Assembly (NCBI GenBank): GCA_017503735.1
Contig: JAFVSN010000036.1
Span: 1 to 59,301 of the forward strand
DNA length: 59,301 bases
Source of the DNA: Lachnospiraceae bacterium
GTDB taxonomy: Bacteria > Bacillota > Clostridia > Lachnospirales > Lachnospiraceae
Direction: 5' to 3'
In this document: piece after piece, positions 24,204 to 33,476 of the stretch
Numbering within the stretch: position 1 is the first letter of the stretch
Layout: every line of letters starts with the position of its first letter
Made by a program: the position numbers and the translations under genes
The notes under the pieces: generated by a model
Told to the model about the DNA's origin: nothing
Database searches by the model: none
What the model saw: only the letters and a program-made list of their open reading frames with translations

Positions 24204-24545
24204 ATGTTCAAATTAAAGAAATTTGCAGCAGCCATTTTAGCCGTTGCTCTCTGTGTATCCTCTATTGCCGTTCCTGCTCCGAAGGAAGCTGAGGCTGCCA
24301 CCTATTGCTGTCATACTATTTATTTTAAAGGCTCTAAAGTAAAAGTTCGTAGCACTCCTTGTTGCACGTTCCCATATTCTTACAGTTGGAATGGTGTAGG
24401 GGCCATCTATAGTGTAGATGCAAGATGTTTTCTTGAAACTGACATACATGTTAAAGAATACGGTTGTTACAAATGCAGCTACACCTACAGCACCTCTACC
24501 ACCGGCGCAACGCATCATTCTCATCCGGAGTGTCCGAATCGCTAA
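24204..24545 (+). CDS. Small Cys/His-rich secreted protein, unknown
   Basis: This 113-residue protein has a standard Sec signal peptide (KLKK, hydrophobic core, cleavage near KEAEAA at about residues 27-32). The mature part has eight Cys residues, including a CC pair, another CC pair and YGCYKC, plus a His-rich tail (THHSHPEC). Disulphides or metal binding are likely. The pattern resembles a loose group of small secreted Lachnospiraceae proteins, and a decayed gene of the same kind may lie at 58.0-58.3 kb. The ribosome binding site is AAAAGGAG. It has its own promoter and terminator; no function can be given. Confidence 0.75.
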   Translation: MFKLKKFAAAILAVALCVSSIAVPAPKEAEAATYCCHTIYFKGSKVKVRSTPCCTFPYSYSWNGVGAIYSVDARCFLETDIHVKEYGCYKCSYTYSTSTTGATHHSHPECPNR

Positions 24546-24559
24546 ATAACAACTAAACC

Positions 24560-24606
24560 AAATGCCCTTGTTTCGGCGCAAAACAGTCCGAAACAAGGGC
24601 ATTTTT
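24560..24606. terminator. Bidirectional terminator between secreted-protein gene and proS
   Basis: A 17-bp perfect stem, AAATGCCCTTGTTTCGG and its complement, lies between two converging genes and is flanked by A and T residues. Confidence 0.9.
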
Positions 24607-24639
24607 CAAATATTCAACACGTCAGCCCCGCTGTCATTC

Positions 24640-26073
24640 TTAATATGCCTTACCCCAGTATACCAGACTCTTTGCCGGCTTACCGCAGCAAACACAAGTC
24701 TTTGCGATTTCTTCCTGTGCAAACGGCATACAACGGGAAGTAACACCCGCCTTTTCCTTTAACGCTTCTTCACAGGCCAGTTCGCCGCACCACATCGCCT
24801 TGATGAAACCGGACTTATTCTCAGCCACATCCAGCATTTCCTCCATGGTGGTTGCGCTGTAGGTGTGCTCGTCGCGATGTACTCTTGCACGCTCCAACAT
24901 TTCCTTCTGCATGGTGGCAAGAAGCTCGCCTACCTTTGCTTCCAGTTCATCTAAAGATACGGTAATCTTCTCATTGGTATCACGTCTTGCGATAACCGCC
25001 TGATTTGCCTCGATATCCTTCGGACCGATTTCGATACGAAGCGGCACACCGCGCATCTCATGCTCCGCAAACTTCCATCCCGGAGACTTGTCGGAATCGT
25101 CTACCTTTACGCGGAAGCCCTTTAAGATATTGCCAAGCTCGTACGCTTTATCCAGAACGCCTTCCTTATCCTGACGTACCGGAATCACCACTGCCTGTAC
25201 CGGAGCAATTGCCGGCGGCAACACAAGACCGCTGTTGTCACCGTGTACCATGATAACCGCACCGATGAGACGTGTGGTCATACCCCAGGAGGTCTGGTGC
25301 ACATACTGTAACTTATTTTCCTTATCCGTATACTGGATATCAAACGCTTTTGCAAAGCCGTCACCAAAGTTATGGCTGGTACCGGATTGTAATGCCTTAC
25401 CGTCGTGCATCAATGCTTCGATGGTATAGGTTGCTTCCGCACCTGCAAACTTCTCCTTATCGGTTTTACGACCGCGCACCATCGGAATTGCAAGAATCTC
25501 TTCACAAAAATCCGCATAGAGATTTAACATCTGGATGGTTCTTTCCTCCGCTTCCTCTGCGGTTGCATGAGCGGTATGACCCTCCTGCCACAAAAACTCC
25601 ATGGAACGAAGGAACGGACGGGTGGTCTTTTCCCAACGAACCACAGAACACCACTGGTTATATACCTTCGGCAGATCACGGTAAGAACCGATAATCTTGG
25701 AATAGAAATCACAGAACAAGGTCTCGGAAGTCGGACGTACACACATACGCTCCTGCAACTTCTCACCACCGCCGTGGGTTACCCATGCAACCTCCGGTGC
25801 AAAGCCTTCTACGTGATCCTTCTCTTTGTTTAACAAACTCTCCGGAATGAACATCGGCATATACACATTCTCTACGCCGGTCTCCTTAAAGCGACGATCC
25901 AATTCCTTCTGAATGAGCTCCCAAATCGCATATCCTGCCGGGCGAATAATCATACAACCCTTAATACCGGAATACTCAACCAATTCTGCCTTCTTCACGA
26001 TGTCCGTGTACCATTGTGCGAAATCCTCTTCCATAGAGGTAATCGCCTCTACCATTTTCTTGTCCTTTGCCAT
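24640..26073 (-). CDS. proS: Prolyl-tRNA synthetase, archaeal/eukaryotic type
   Basis: This 477-residue class II synthetase charges tRNA-Pro with proline. It has motif 2 around [21 protein letters not shown], motif 3 near [19 protein letters not shown], an anticodon-binding domain, and the short C-terminal zinc-type domain ending CVCCGKPA...YWGKAY, all features of the archaeal/eukaryotic-like ProRS found in some bacteria. It lacks the large editing insertion of the E. coli type. The start at 26073 follows AAAGGAGG; the longer frame runs into a hairpin element. A proline T-box lies about 640 bp upstream. Confidence 0.95.
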   Translation of the reverse strand: MAKDKKMVEAITSMEEDFAQWYTDIVKKAELVEYSGIKGCMIIRPAGYAIWELIQKELDRRFKETGVENVYMPMFIPESLLNKEKDHVEGFAPEVAWVTHGGGEKLQERMCVRPTSETLFCDFYSKIIGSYRDLPKVYNQWCSVVRWEKTTRPFLRSMEFLWQEGHTAHATAEEAEERTIQMLNLYADFCEEILAIPMVRGRKTDKEKFAGAEATYTIEALMHDGKALQSGTSHNFGDGFAKAFDIQYTDKENKLQYVHQTSWGMTTRLIGAVIMVHGDNSGLVLPPAIAPVQAVVIPVRQDKEGVLDKAYELGNILKGFRVKVDDSDKSPGWKFAEHEMRGVPLRIEIGPKDIEANQAVIARRDTNEKITVSLDELEAKVGELLATMQKEMLERARVHRDEHTYSATTMEEMLDVAENKSGFIKAMWCGELACEEALKEKAGVTSRCMPFAQEEIAKTCVCCGKPAKSLVYWGKAY

Positions 26074-26097
26074 TTTCTTTCCTCCTTTTCTAAGACT

Positions 26098-26325
26098 GGA
26101 ACTTTTCATATGTATGCTATCTTTTCTCTCCTCCCGGATGTAACACTTTCTAATTATTCCGATCGAATATTTCCTCAAACGACACAACCGGTTCCAACGC
26201 GACATCCATGCCGCGTGTCACCTCGCTTAAACGTCCTGTTTAAGCGTTGCTGTCAACCTTCGGAATAATAAGAAAGTCTAACATCCTCACGAAAGTTCAA
26301 AGATAGCATACATATGAAAAGTTCC
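26098..26325. repeat. Element C: 228-bp long-hairpin element upstream of proS
   Basis: A perfect 27-bp inverted repeat (26098-26124 with 26299-26325) encloses further paired blocks (GGATGT with ACATCC, CTTTCT with AGAAAG, ATTATTCCG with CGGAATAAT) and an interior with a perfect CGCTTAAAC/GTTTAAGCG hairpin. The interior pair CGCG-GCAT/ATGT-CGCG contains a G-U pair only on the minus strand, which weakly favours the proS transcript as the functional strand. I see no shared core with elements A and B and no clear target-site duplication. Confidence 0.6.
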
Positions 26326-26417
26326 TCGTTTACTAAAATGTCGAAGATAACTGCGCAAAAGAATCCTCTTCCATTCCTCACAATTATCTTCTTATGTCCG
26401 TCTGAGGGCCCCTTTCC

Positions 26418-26712
26418 TTTCCGCGCGCCGGCTCGGGCGTGGCGGATTCTTACGTTCGCAAAGTGAATCTTGCCTGTAACCTTAGCCCACGCGGGCATTA
26501 TTCTTTTTTTGCTTTTCCCGAAGGGGCGCGCCTTTAGCGCAGTCGAAATCACCTCTTAGCGGTTCTAAGTCTCGAGGCCACACCCGAGAGACGTTTAGAA
26601 CCGGTTAGAGGAAGTTCGACGGAGCGTTGCGCTTTGCAAAAAAAGAAAAGATGGCCGCAGGGTTAAGGTTGTCTGACATATCACCGCGAACGTAAGAATG
26701 GGCGGCGCGCAC
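26418..26712 (+). ncRNA. Element B: long-hairpin structured RNA candidate, homologous to A
   Basis: Outer arms ATTCTTACGTTCGC (26446-26459) and its complement (26686-26699), and inner arms TTCTTTTTTTGC (26501-26512) and its complement (26636-26647), are joined by a longer imperfect stem. The core repeats the blocks of element A: AGTCGAAATCACC at 26541-26553, a hairpin GGTTCTAA-GTCTC with GAGG facing CCCGA in its tip, and a 27-base block at 26605-26631. The imperfect stem has three G-U pairs on the plus strand that would be A-C mismatches on the minus strand, so the plus strand is the likely RNA. That is opposite to proS, whose leader surrounds it. Confidence 0.62.
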
Positions 26713-26714
26713 AT

Positions 26715-26998
26715 AAAAAGGTCCCTCCTACGGGAAACCCGTAGAAGGGACCGAAATTCGTCGGCGGTACCACCCTTCTTAGCCGGTCTGTCCGGCTCTC
26801 TCACACAGCCTGCACTGTGTTCCCCCGATATCGCAGGGTCTGCGCCGCGCTTCTCACGCGGGACTCCGAGGCCGGTTCCATCTGCAATATCCCGGAGGCT
26901 CTCAGCTTACGGAAAATCCGTATCCTCCTTCTCTGTACAGACTGCTCTGATGTACTATTCCTCTTCTTCGTCACGTTGTTTCGAAAACCCGAAATCTA
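26715..26998 (-). promoter_or_regulatory. Proline T-box leader of proS
   Basis: On the minus strand the leader shows GACGAAGAAGAG at the base of stem I, a specifier region GGAA-CCG-GCC, AGAGAGCCGGACAGACCGGC in stem III, and the T-box sequence AAGGGTGGTACCGC. A terminator follows (26715-26752): a 15-bp stem from GGTCCCTTCTACGGG, then TTTTT. The CCG specifier encodes proline, which fits proS as the controlled gene. Uncharged tRNA-Pro would stabilise the antiterminator. About 640 nt lie between the terminator and the proS start, far more than usual. Confidence 0.9.
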
Positions 26999-27004
26999 TT
27001 GTGT

Positions 27005-27033
27005 ATCTTACCCGAATTTTAAAGATTTGTCAA
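27005..27033 (-). promoter_or_regulatory. Sigma-A promoter of proS T-box transcript
   Basis: On the minus strand TTGACA and TAAGAT are separated by 17 bp, and the T-box begins a few bases downstream. Confidence 0.85.
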
Positions 27034-27040
27034 CCACAAA

Positions 27041-29155
27041 TTATTCACTGTAGTTCTGACTGATGTATTTTTCGATTTCCTTGTTATCTGACGGCATGCG
27101 GCAACCTACCACATATTCTCCGTCGTTATTGGAACAACGAATCACATTACCGATTAAATATTCTCCGTTCAGAACATCAAAATCATCAACCTCAAGAGAA
27201 ACCTCCGCTCCCTTTAACTCCGCAAATGCAGGCTCCTTCACCGTAAATGCAAAACCGTTCGCACTGATATTTACCATCGTACCGCAACACAGAAGGTCTG
27301 TTTCTTTTACACGAATGGTACACATACTGGTAAGCGGCATTCTCGGGTACTTTCTCCGGTTGAACACCCGCGGATTGGTTTCTACCTGAAGTATATAATC
27401 GCCGGCTTCACCATTCTTTGCAATACGGATTGCAACCGACTCCCAATTGTACAATACATTGTCCACCACAATACGAAGCTGACATTGTATCTCTTTTGCC
27501 CTTCTGTCATCCAGCTCTGTAACACGATTCTGCGTCGAAATGCTGATTGCATTTCCGGACTGCGCCACCACTTCACCGATGTATTCGTTCTTTTTCCCTT
27601 CTTCATCGGTTTTCACGGAAACCGCAACCTTCATGCCGGCACTTACGTCCTGTACACCCATAAATCCGCCGACACCAAGCTCCTCCATCAACTTTCCTAC
27701 AATCGTCTCAATGTTTAATGCACTGTTTGCACTTTCCTCGTATTTACTGAGCATGGTTCTGGTGGTCAATTCCGCCTCACTGATATTGCCGGTCATAACA
27801 TCCATGACCTCGCATACTTGCTTCATGTTTGCCACCAGCGTCCGATTGGAAGCCTCCACTTCCTTAACCGCATCGTCTACTACCTTGATATTTTCTCCGA
27901 GACCGGTAGCATCCTTCGTAATTTCTTCCACACTGGTGGTTACATTGGATACCTTATCAATATTGACCTGAATGAGTTCTACGGTCTCCTCAATCGCCTC
28001 CATCATCTTCTGGGAAGTATCTTCCAGATGAGCAAGGGCTTCCATAATTCTGCTGGAAGAGGTCTGGGTTCCGCTACTCAAATCACGAATCTCGTCTGCA
28101 ACAACCGCAAAGCCCTTTCCGGCTTCTCCCGCTCTTGCCGCCTCAATGGAAGCATTTAATGCCAGCAAATTGGTTTTATTACTGATCCCTTCGATGGTAC
28201 CGGTTTCCTTCTTTACGTTATGGAATTCCTTTTTGAATTCCTCCAAAATCCGCTCAATTCCCGCGGACAGCTCTGCCATTTTATTTGTGGTTTCTACCAC
28301 TTCTCCCAGTTCTGCGGAACTGGTATTGGCATGTTCTATGGATGCACCGATGGTCTCCACCACCTGTTCCATAAGCTCTGCCACATTTTTTACCTGAGTA
28401 TCGATGACCGTCGTCATTTCCATGGAAGACATGGTCCTGTCGTTTAATATCCCGTTATTATCCGACAGCTCACCCATTCCCTTTACAACGTTGTTCGCAC
28501 CTTCTTTGTTTTCATCCGCAAGCTCTCTCACAACGGTAACGCCATCCACTACCGCGTTACTTGCCACCTTAACCTGCTCTACGGTCTGAACCACTCTGGC
28601 AAGGTTCGCTTCAATAGACTTTGTCAAGGCTCCGTCCGAGTGAATCAAATGCTTTACCGCCATAAGGGTACATGCATAACAAGCCGCAATCATACCGAAG
28701 GCTAAAACCAGGGTGTCATCCGACTTACCGGCTCCCATAGCTACCACCTTATAAATATTACTGCCGATTACAAGGATCAACGTCAGCCACATCATCCGCC
28801 CGATAAACTTACGGTCTTTAAACAATACAAAGGTCGCAATAATCGGCAAAATGAAAACATAGGAATCATTCCCCATCTGAGTCCAAAGAATATACGCAAA
28901 GAACAACTGATATCCGACTCCCATGAAATATCTGTACTTTTCATAATCATTTCCTTTGATTTTAAGGGTAATTGATACCGCCAAATAAATCGACCACCCG
29001 ATTACGACCATCTTAACAAACCAGTCCCGGTCAATCTCCCCCTTATTCATTTTAAAGAAATAGAAAATCGATGTTAACAACACCACAACCAAAAAGGTGG
29101 TACCGGCACGCATATTTGCTTTTGCTCTGAAATATTTCTCATCGTATTGCTCCAT
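27041..29155 (-). CDS. Membrane chemoreceptor-like protein fused to a PilZ domain
   Basis: This 704-residue protein has about six membrane helices in its first 180 residues, with no sizeable extracellular domain. A long coiled-coil methyl-accepting signalling domain follows, with the hairpin tip around [20 protein letters not shown] and [18 protein letters not shown]-terminal PilZ domain has the c-di-GMP motifs RRKYPR and NISANGF. It could pass a c-di-GMP or membrane-sensed signal to a CheA-type kinase, but no che gene is in the window. The promoter is near-consensus. The start has GGAAGGA. Confidence 0.88.
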   Translation of the reverse strand: MEQYDEKYFRAKANMRAGTTFLVVVLLTSIFYFFKMNKGEIDRDWFVKMVVIGWSIYLAVSITLKIKGNDYEKYRYFMGVGYQLFFAYILWTQMGNDSYVFILPIIATFVLFKDRKFIGRMMWLTLILVIGSNIYKVVAMGAGKSDDTLVLAFGMIAACYACTLMAVKHLIHSDGALTKSIEANLARVVQTVEQVKVASNAVVDGVTVVRELADENKEGANNVVKGMGELSDNNGILNDRTMSSMEMTTVIDTQVKNVAELMEQVVETIGASIEHANTSSAELGEVVETTNKMAELSAGIERILEEFKKEFHNVKKETGTIEGISNKTNLLALNASIEAARAGEAGKGFAVVADEIRDLSSGTQTSSSRIMEALAHLEDTSQKMMEAIEETVELIQVNIDKVSNVTTSVEEITKDATGLGENIKVVDDAVKEVEASNRTLVANMKQVCEVMDVMTGNISEAELTTRTMLSKYEESANSALNIETIVGKLMEELGVGGFMGVQDVSAGMKVAVSVKTDEEGKKNEYIGEVVAQSGNAISISTQNRVTELDDRRAKEIQCQLRIVVDNVLYNWESVAIRIAKNGEAGDYILQVETNPRVFNRRKYPRMPLTSMCTIRVKETDLLCCGTMVNISANGFAFTVKEPAFAELKGAEVSLEVDDFDVLNGEYLIGNVIRCSNNDGEYVVGCRMPSDNKEIEKYISQNYSE

Positions 29156-29202
29156 ACTTCATCCTTCCTTCCCTGACAATTTATAAAGAATGGTTTTGGA
29201 TT

Positions 29203-29231
29203 ATTATACCACAAAATGTCCAATTTTTCAA
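29203..29231 (-). promoter_or_regulatory. Sigma-A promoter of chemoreceptor-PilZ gene
   Basis: On the minus strand TTGAAA and TATAAT are separated by 17 bp, about 48 bp before the start codon. Confidence 0.8.
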
Positions 29232-29321
29232 CAAAAACTTTGCTATTTTTTGTCATTTTCGCGCATACGCTTTAATATACTACAAAACTATTGCATTTTC
29301 CATCAAAACCGCACTACAAAA

Positions 29322-30497
29322 TTAAATCATCTCCGTATAACTGTGGTCTACCGTAATCACACAATAATAGTTCGGATAGGTCTGTTGTACCAATCGACCG
29401 ATGTTCTCCTTGATTTCCTCATCACTTTGGGATAATCCCCTCGGAATCACACAATCGAATATCACGTTGGTATGGGTTGTTCCCGGTACCAGACGTAAAT
29501 CATGAACCGTCAGTTCCGGGTGCACTTTCTTTACTTCCTGCGCCAACCAGTGACGCATATTTGTAACCGACTCGTCTTTCGTCACAATCGGGTCCATATG
29601 TACAATCAGATGGAGATTTAATTGCTCCAGAAAATCCCGCTCGATATTATCAATGATATCATGACTCTCTAACACATCCTCTTCCGCTGCCACCTCCACA
29701 TGCACACTGCCGAACTGCCGTCCCGGGCCATAGTCGTGTATCATCAAATCATGGGTACCGAGAACTCCCGGGTAACCCATAATTCTCCGTTCGATTTCTT
29801 TTACCAGCTCCTCATCCGCCGCCTTGCCGAGAATCGGGTCCAGCGTTTCTTTTACCAGGTTTATCCCGCTGTAAAGAATAAACAATGCCACACCAAGACC
29901 CATATAGCCGTCCAGCTCCAGCTTCGTTACATGGGACAGCACCGTTGCTACAATCACCGTTCCCGTTGCGATTACATCATTTCTGCTATCCGCTGCCGTA
30001 GCCAGTAATGTCTGGGAGGCAATCTTCTTTCCTATGGAACGGTTAAAAAAGGCAAGCCAAAGCTTCATTCCAATCGCCAAAAGCAATACCACCAGAGTCA
30101 CCGGAGAAAACACCACCGGTGTCGGGTTCAGAATCTTTCCGAAACTTTCTTTTAACAATTCCACGCCGATCACCAAAATCAGCACACAAACCGTCAAACC
30201 GGCCAAATACTCATATCTGGCATGGCCGTAAGGATGCTCCTTATCCGCAGGACGACTGGCCATCTTAAATCCGAAAAAACTTACAATGCCGGAGGAGGCA
30301 TCTCCCAAATTGTTAAAGGCATCTGCCGTAATCGCCACGGAAGCGGTAATCGTTCCGAGAAAAAACTTCGCCGCAAACAGCAGCACATTGCAAAAAATCC
30401 CTACCAAGCCCGAAAGCTTTCCGTAAGCGGCACGCACCTCCGGCAACTGTGTCGCTTCGTAATTTTTCACAAAAAGTTTCACTAAAAGTTTTGTCAT
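29322..30497 (-). CDS. Cation diffusion facilitator family transporter
   Basis: This 391-residue protein has six membrane segments with the CDF metal-site motifs TADAFNNLGDASSG in helix 2 and AADSRNDVIATG in helix 5, plus a cytoplasmic C-terminal domain (GTHDLMIHDYGPGRQFGSVHVEV). CDF proteins export divalent metals such as Zn2+, Mn2+ or Fe2+. The DAFNN form in helix 2 differs from the His-containing Zn2+ transporters and fits Mn2+ or Fe2+ better, which is tentative. Translation starts at 30497 after AAAGGGG; the long upstream frame is read from the neighbouring gene. Confidence 0.88.
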   Translation of the reverse strand: MTKLLVKLFVKNYEATQLPEVRAAYGKLSGLVGIFCNVLLFAAKFFLGTITASVAITADAFNNLGDASSGIVSFFGFKMASRPADKEHPYGHARYEYLAGLTVCVLILVIGVELLKESFGKILNPTPVVFSPVTLVVLLLAIGMKLWLAFFNRSIGKKIASQTLLATAADSRNDVIATGTVIVATVLSHVTKLELDGYMGLGVALFILYSGINLVKETLDPILGKAADEELVKEIERRIMGYPGVLGTHDLMIHDYGPGRQFGSVHVEVAAEEDVLESHDIIDNIERDFLEQLNLHLIVHMDPIVTKDESVTNMRHWLAQEVKKVHPELTVHDLRLVPGTTHTNVIFDCVIPRGLSQSDEEIKENIGRLVQQTYPNYYCVITVDHSYTEMI

Positions 30498-30535
30498 GCT
30501 TTTCCCCTTTCCGCACTCTTTATAACCTATCCTCT

Positions 30536-31591
30536 TTATGCGCTCTGTTTTTCCTGATCCGCATCCAACACCGCACGGATAATTACCAGCCCGAACGGTC
30601 CCAATATAACACCGAATACACCGAACAACTCTACGCCTACATAAACTGCCATTAACGTATACAGTGGCGGTATCCCGATGCGATTTCCCAAAAGCTTCGG
30701 TTCCAAGCCTTCCCGAACCAGAAGGCACAGTAGATACATTACCGCAAGAACCACCGTCTGTATATAATTTCCCTTTAAGAGGCATACCACTGCCCACGGC
30801 ACCAGAACAAGCCCTGAGCCTAACACAGGAAACGCATCCAGAATCGCAACCCCGATTCCTAACAACAACGCATACTCTCTTTTTATAAACAAAAATCCCA
30901 CCGTACAAATCAATCCGATTAACAAAATCAAAATGCACTGGGTTTTTAAATAGGCCACTCCCGCCGCCGAAAGCCGCCCCATAATCTGTTTTACTTCCGC
31001 ATAAAAAGGACTTCTCCGGTACCCTTTTGCATATTTTTCCCGATTACTTAGCAATAACACCGCCGCAACAAAGGCAATGATTGCTCCTGCAACTGCGTAG
31101 GCAAAGGTTCCCAATGCTTCTATGGAATGCTTGGACATCGCCGGCAGTACTTCCTTATCTACCGTTTCCCCGATGCGGGCAAGGCCCGTTTGCATCAGTT
31201 CTTCCGCCGTTCCGGCACTTAAGGAAAACCACCCGTCCACACGACTGCAAAACCGTGTTGCCGCCCCCATTGCCGCATCCCGGTAACCTCCGTAGTTTTG
31301 GACAAACCGTACCACCTGTTCCACCAGGAGTTTCCCGAGAAAAAAGATGCCGCTTCCCAGTGCACCCACCAATCCTAACAGTGTCCCCGTAGCCCCAACT
31401 CCTGTGGGAACATGACATTTTCTCTTTAAAAAAAGGACCACGGGACGAACCGCACCTGCCAACAAATACGCTGCCACAAAAGGTGCAAATAAAGAAAGCG
31501 CATAACGGAATACAAGATACACTCCCACCGTTACTGCGATTCCTTTATAAAGCTTCACGTATTTTGGTTGTAAAAATACCGGTTTCTCCAT
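30536..31591 (-). CDS. AI-2E family membrane protein (YtvI/PerM type)
   Basis: This 351-residue protein has seven to eight hydrophobic segments, with family features such as LFAPFVAAYLLAGAVRPVV near the N-terminus and LLGIGVAILDAFPVLGSG and LLGNRIGIPPLYTLMAVYVG towards the end. Most bacterial members have no proven substrate; the B. subtilis relative YtvI is tied to sporulation. The start at 31591 is set by AAAGGAG nine bases upstream. It lies 38 bp before the CDF gene and is probably co-transcribed with it. Confidence 0.82.
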   Translation of the reverse strand: MEKPVFLQPKYVKLYKGIAVTVGVYLVFRYALSLFAPFVAAYLLAGAVRPVVLFLKRKCHVPTGVGATGTLLGLVGALGSGIFFLGKLLVEQVVRFVQNYGGYRDAAMGAATRFCSRVDGWFSLSAGTAEELMQTGLARIGETVDKEVLPAMSKHSIEALGTFAYAVAGAIIAFVAAVLLLSNREKYAKGYRRSPFYAEVKQIMGRLSAAGVAYLKTQCILILLIGLICTVGFLFIKREYALLLGIGVAILDAFPVLGSGLVLVPWAVVCLLKGNYIQTVVLAVMYLLCLLVREGLEPKLLGNRIGIPPLYTLMAVYVGVELFGVFGVILGPFGLVIIRAVLDADQEKQSA

Positions 31592-31726
31592 ATCGTCACG
31601 CTCCTTTCGACATTCTGCTACCTTCAGTATGTCCATCTTGGCGATTCGCTATGGTGTTGTATTGCTGTCAATACTACCGGTTTCTTCCTTTTTCAATTTG
31701 TTTCAAACGAATCCGGCACCCTGCCT

Positions 31727-32419
31727 CTATAACTCGATTACAGTAAACTCCACTCCGCAAACGGTCTGTGTGCTTACGGTTCCCTTTGCACGCTCCTTAG
31801 CAAAATCCTCTGCCGGGCGGTTCTTGTCCAAAATAAGTTTTGTTCCCAGCGGTTCGCCCTTTGCCGCTTTTTCTTCCGCCGCAACAGCTTCCTCTACCAG
31901 AATTTGTGCCAAAATCTCCGGTGCGCAATCACTGGAATCCAGCACCAGATTATAATTGGAATAATTAAAATATTCAATTCCGTAAATCTCTTTGTATCGG
32001 CGGTCTTCTGTTGCCGCACGTTCCTTTAACCGTTCCTTACACTCTTCTACCGAGGCATATGTCTCAACTGCGCCACGGCTTACATCCGCCATTACACGGG
32101 ATGCCGCCACGGAAAGATTTACCGATAAAAACACTTTAAAGGATTCTTCCACAAAATTCCACGCCAGACGGGAATCAAATAAAAGCTTCTTATCCTTCTG
32201 TTCTTTGGAAATCCGCGCCGTAGTATCGTCAATCATATGGTCATATTTATGGTCTTTCTCCATGAGCTTATTCATTTCCAATACACTGACACCCTGTTCT
32301 TCGGCGATTTGACGAATCACTTTTCCCGTGGAAAAAATCTCGTATCCGTACTTTGCCTCCAAAATCTTGCTTAAAGTAGATTTTCCGCTTCCCAAATTTC
32401 CGGTTAATGTAATGTGCAT
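31727..32419 (-). CDS. Cytidylate kinase-like nucleoside/nucleotide kinase
   Basis: This 230-residue protein has a P-loop (TGNLGSGKST, residues 5-14) and the general plan of the cytidylate kinase-like family (YGYEIFSTGKVIRQIAEEQG, LFDSRLAWNFV, ATEDRRYKEIYGIEYFNYSNYNLVLDSSD). It probably phosphorylates a nucleotide or related small molecule, but the C-terminal 45 residues are not part of the core fold and the substrate is uncertain. It is distinct from the standard Cmk. The ribosome binding site is AAAGGCGG. Confidence 0.75.
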   Translation of the reverse strand: MHITLTGNLGSGKSTLSKILEAKYGYEIFSTGKVIRQIAEEQGVSVLEMNKLMEKDHKYDHMIDDTTARISKEQKDKKLLFDSRLAWNFVEESFKVFLSVNLSVAASRVMADVSRGAVETYASVEECKERLKERAATEDRRYKEIYGIEYFNYSNYNLVLDSSDCAPEILAQILVEEAVAAEEKAAKGEPLGTKLILDKNRPAEDFAKERAKGTVSTQTVCGVEFTVIEL

Positions 32420-32491
32420 TTTTCTTCCGCCTTTCTCTTACTGTTACTTTTATTCTTTCCTGTATTTCTTTCTATTTTACTTCTTTTTCGA

Positions 32492-32541
32492 AAAAATCGC
32501 AAGAGGCAGACGGTCCCTTGATAAAAAGACCTCTGCCTCTT
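32492..32541 (-). terminator. Terminator of hflKC-type operon
   Basis: On the minus strand AAGAGGCAGA pairs with TCTGCCTCTT, with an inner GGTC/GACC pair, and GCGATTTTTT follows. Confidence 0.85.
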
Positions 32542-32558
32542 AACTATTCTTTCATTCC

Positions 32559-33461
32559 TTACTGTATCTTGTTAAAAATATCCGCCATCGGAGAATCTTC
32601 CGACAAAATTACCGTCTTATTCTTTCCTACCAAAGATGCCTTTGCCGCATCCAAGGAACGCACGAAAGTATAGAACTCACTCCGGGACTCGTCTCCGTAT
32701 ACCTCGGACAAAATCTTCATATACTCCGCTTCACCCTCTGCAATAATTCGTTCCGCATCAGCCTTTGCCTCGGAAAGCATAACCGTTACCTCATTATCGG
32801 TCTCGGTATGAATTTTAATTGCTTCAGCTTCTCCCTCTGCGGTATGTTTTGCTGCAATATTATTCCGCTCGGAAATCATACGCTCATATACAGCCGCTTT
32901 ATTATCGCTCGGCAAATCCAAGTGCTTCGTCTCCACAGAAATCAAATCAATCCCGTACTGTTCCATGGAAGTACCGATATTTTCACGAATCTTTGCAGAA
33001 AGTTCACCGCTTCTTCCACTAATAACTTCCGTCCGCCCCATGCTGGAAATTACGGTTTTCATGGCATTATATACCGTAGTATTGATACGATTTTCCGCAT
33101 CAAGCTTGGAGTTTAAGGTCTGGATAAACTTCTGCGGATCAGAAATCTGCCAAAGCACATAACTGTCACATACCATCGTCTGCTTGTCTACATCAATAAC
33201 ATCCGACGGCTGTAAATCGTATACAAGAATCTGCTTCGGAAGGGTATCTACCGTCTGGATAAACGGAACCTTAAAGCTAAGTCCCGGCTCTGACACTATT
33301 TTCTCTACCTTACCGAACTGCTTAATCAGCTTATACTCATTTTGATAGGTTACTACCAAACAGGTCTGGGACAGAAGAAATAATACAACTACTACAATCC
33401 CAAGCACAATCCATTTTCCTGCACCCGACTTCTGCGGGTATCTCTCTAAATTTTCTTCCAT
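32559..33461 (-). CDS. SPFH-domain protein, HflC-like
   Basis: This 300-residue protein has one N-terminal membrane helix (residues 17-37) followed by an SPFH domain (YKLIKQFGKVEKIVSEPGLSFKVPFIQTV) and a coiled-coil Ala/Glu-rich region (EGEAEAIKIHTETDNEVTVMLSEAKADAERI), as in HflC. HflK and HflC form a cage that surrounds the membrane protease FtsH and limits its access to substrates. It follows the HflK-like gene by 16 bp with a strong ribosome binding site (GGAGGAGG), so the two are one operon. Confidence 0.87.
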   Translation of the reverse strand: MEENLERYPQKSGAGKWIVLGIVVVVLFLLSQTCLVVTYQNEYKLIKQFGKVEKIVSEPGLSFKVPFIQTVDTLPKQILVYDLQPSDVIDVDKQTMVCDSYVLWQISDPQKFIQTLNSKLDAENRINTTVYNAMKTVISSMGRTEVISGRSGELSAKIRENIGTSMEQYGIDLISVETKHLDLPSDNKAAVYERMISERNNIAAKHTAEGEAEAIKIHTETDNEVTVMLSEAKADAERIIAEGEAEYMKILSEVYGDESRSEFYTFVRSLDAAKASLVGKNKTVILSEDSPMADIFNKIQ

Positions 33462-33476
33462 TGTTATCCTCCTCCC

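Noticed and set aside
24013-24216. 67-residue plus-strand ORF upstream of the secreted protein
   Set aside because: It covers the promoter and ribosome binding site of the secreted-protein gene and has no ribosome binding site.
26074-26205. 44-codon extension of proS
   Set aside because: The sequence is the arm and interior of hairpin element C, and AAAGGAGG marks the start at 26073.
30498-30938. 146-codon N-terminal extension of the CDF transporter
   Set aside because: It is out-of-frame reading of the AI-2E family gene; AAAGGGG precedes the ATG at 30497.
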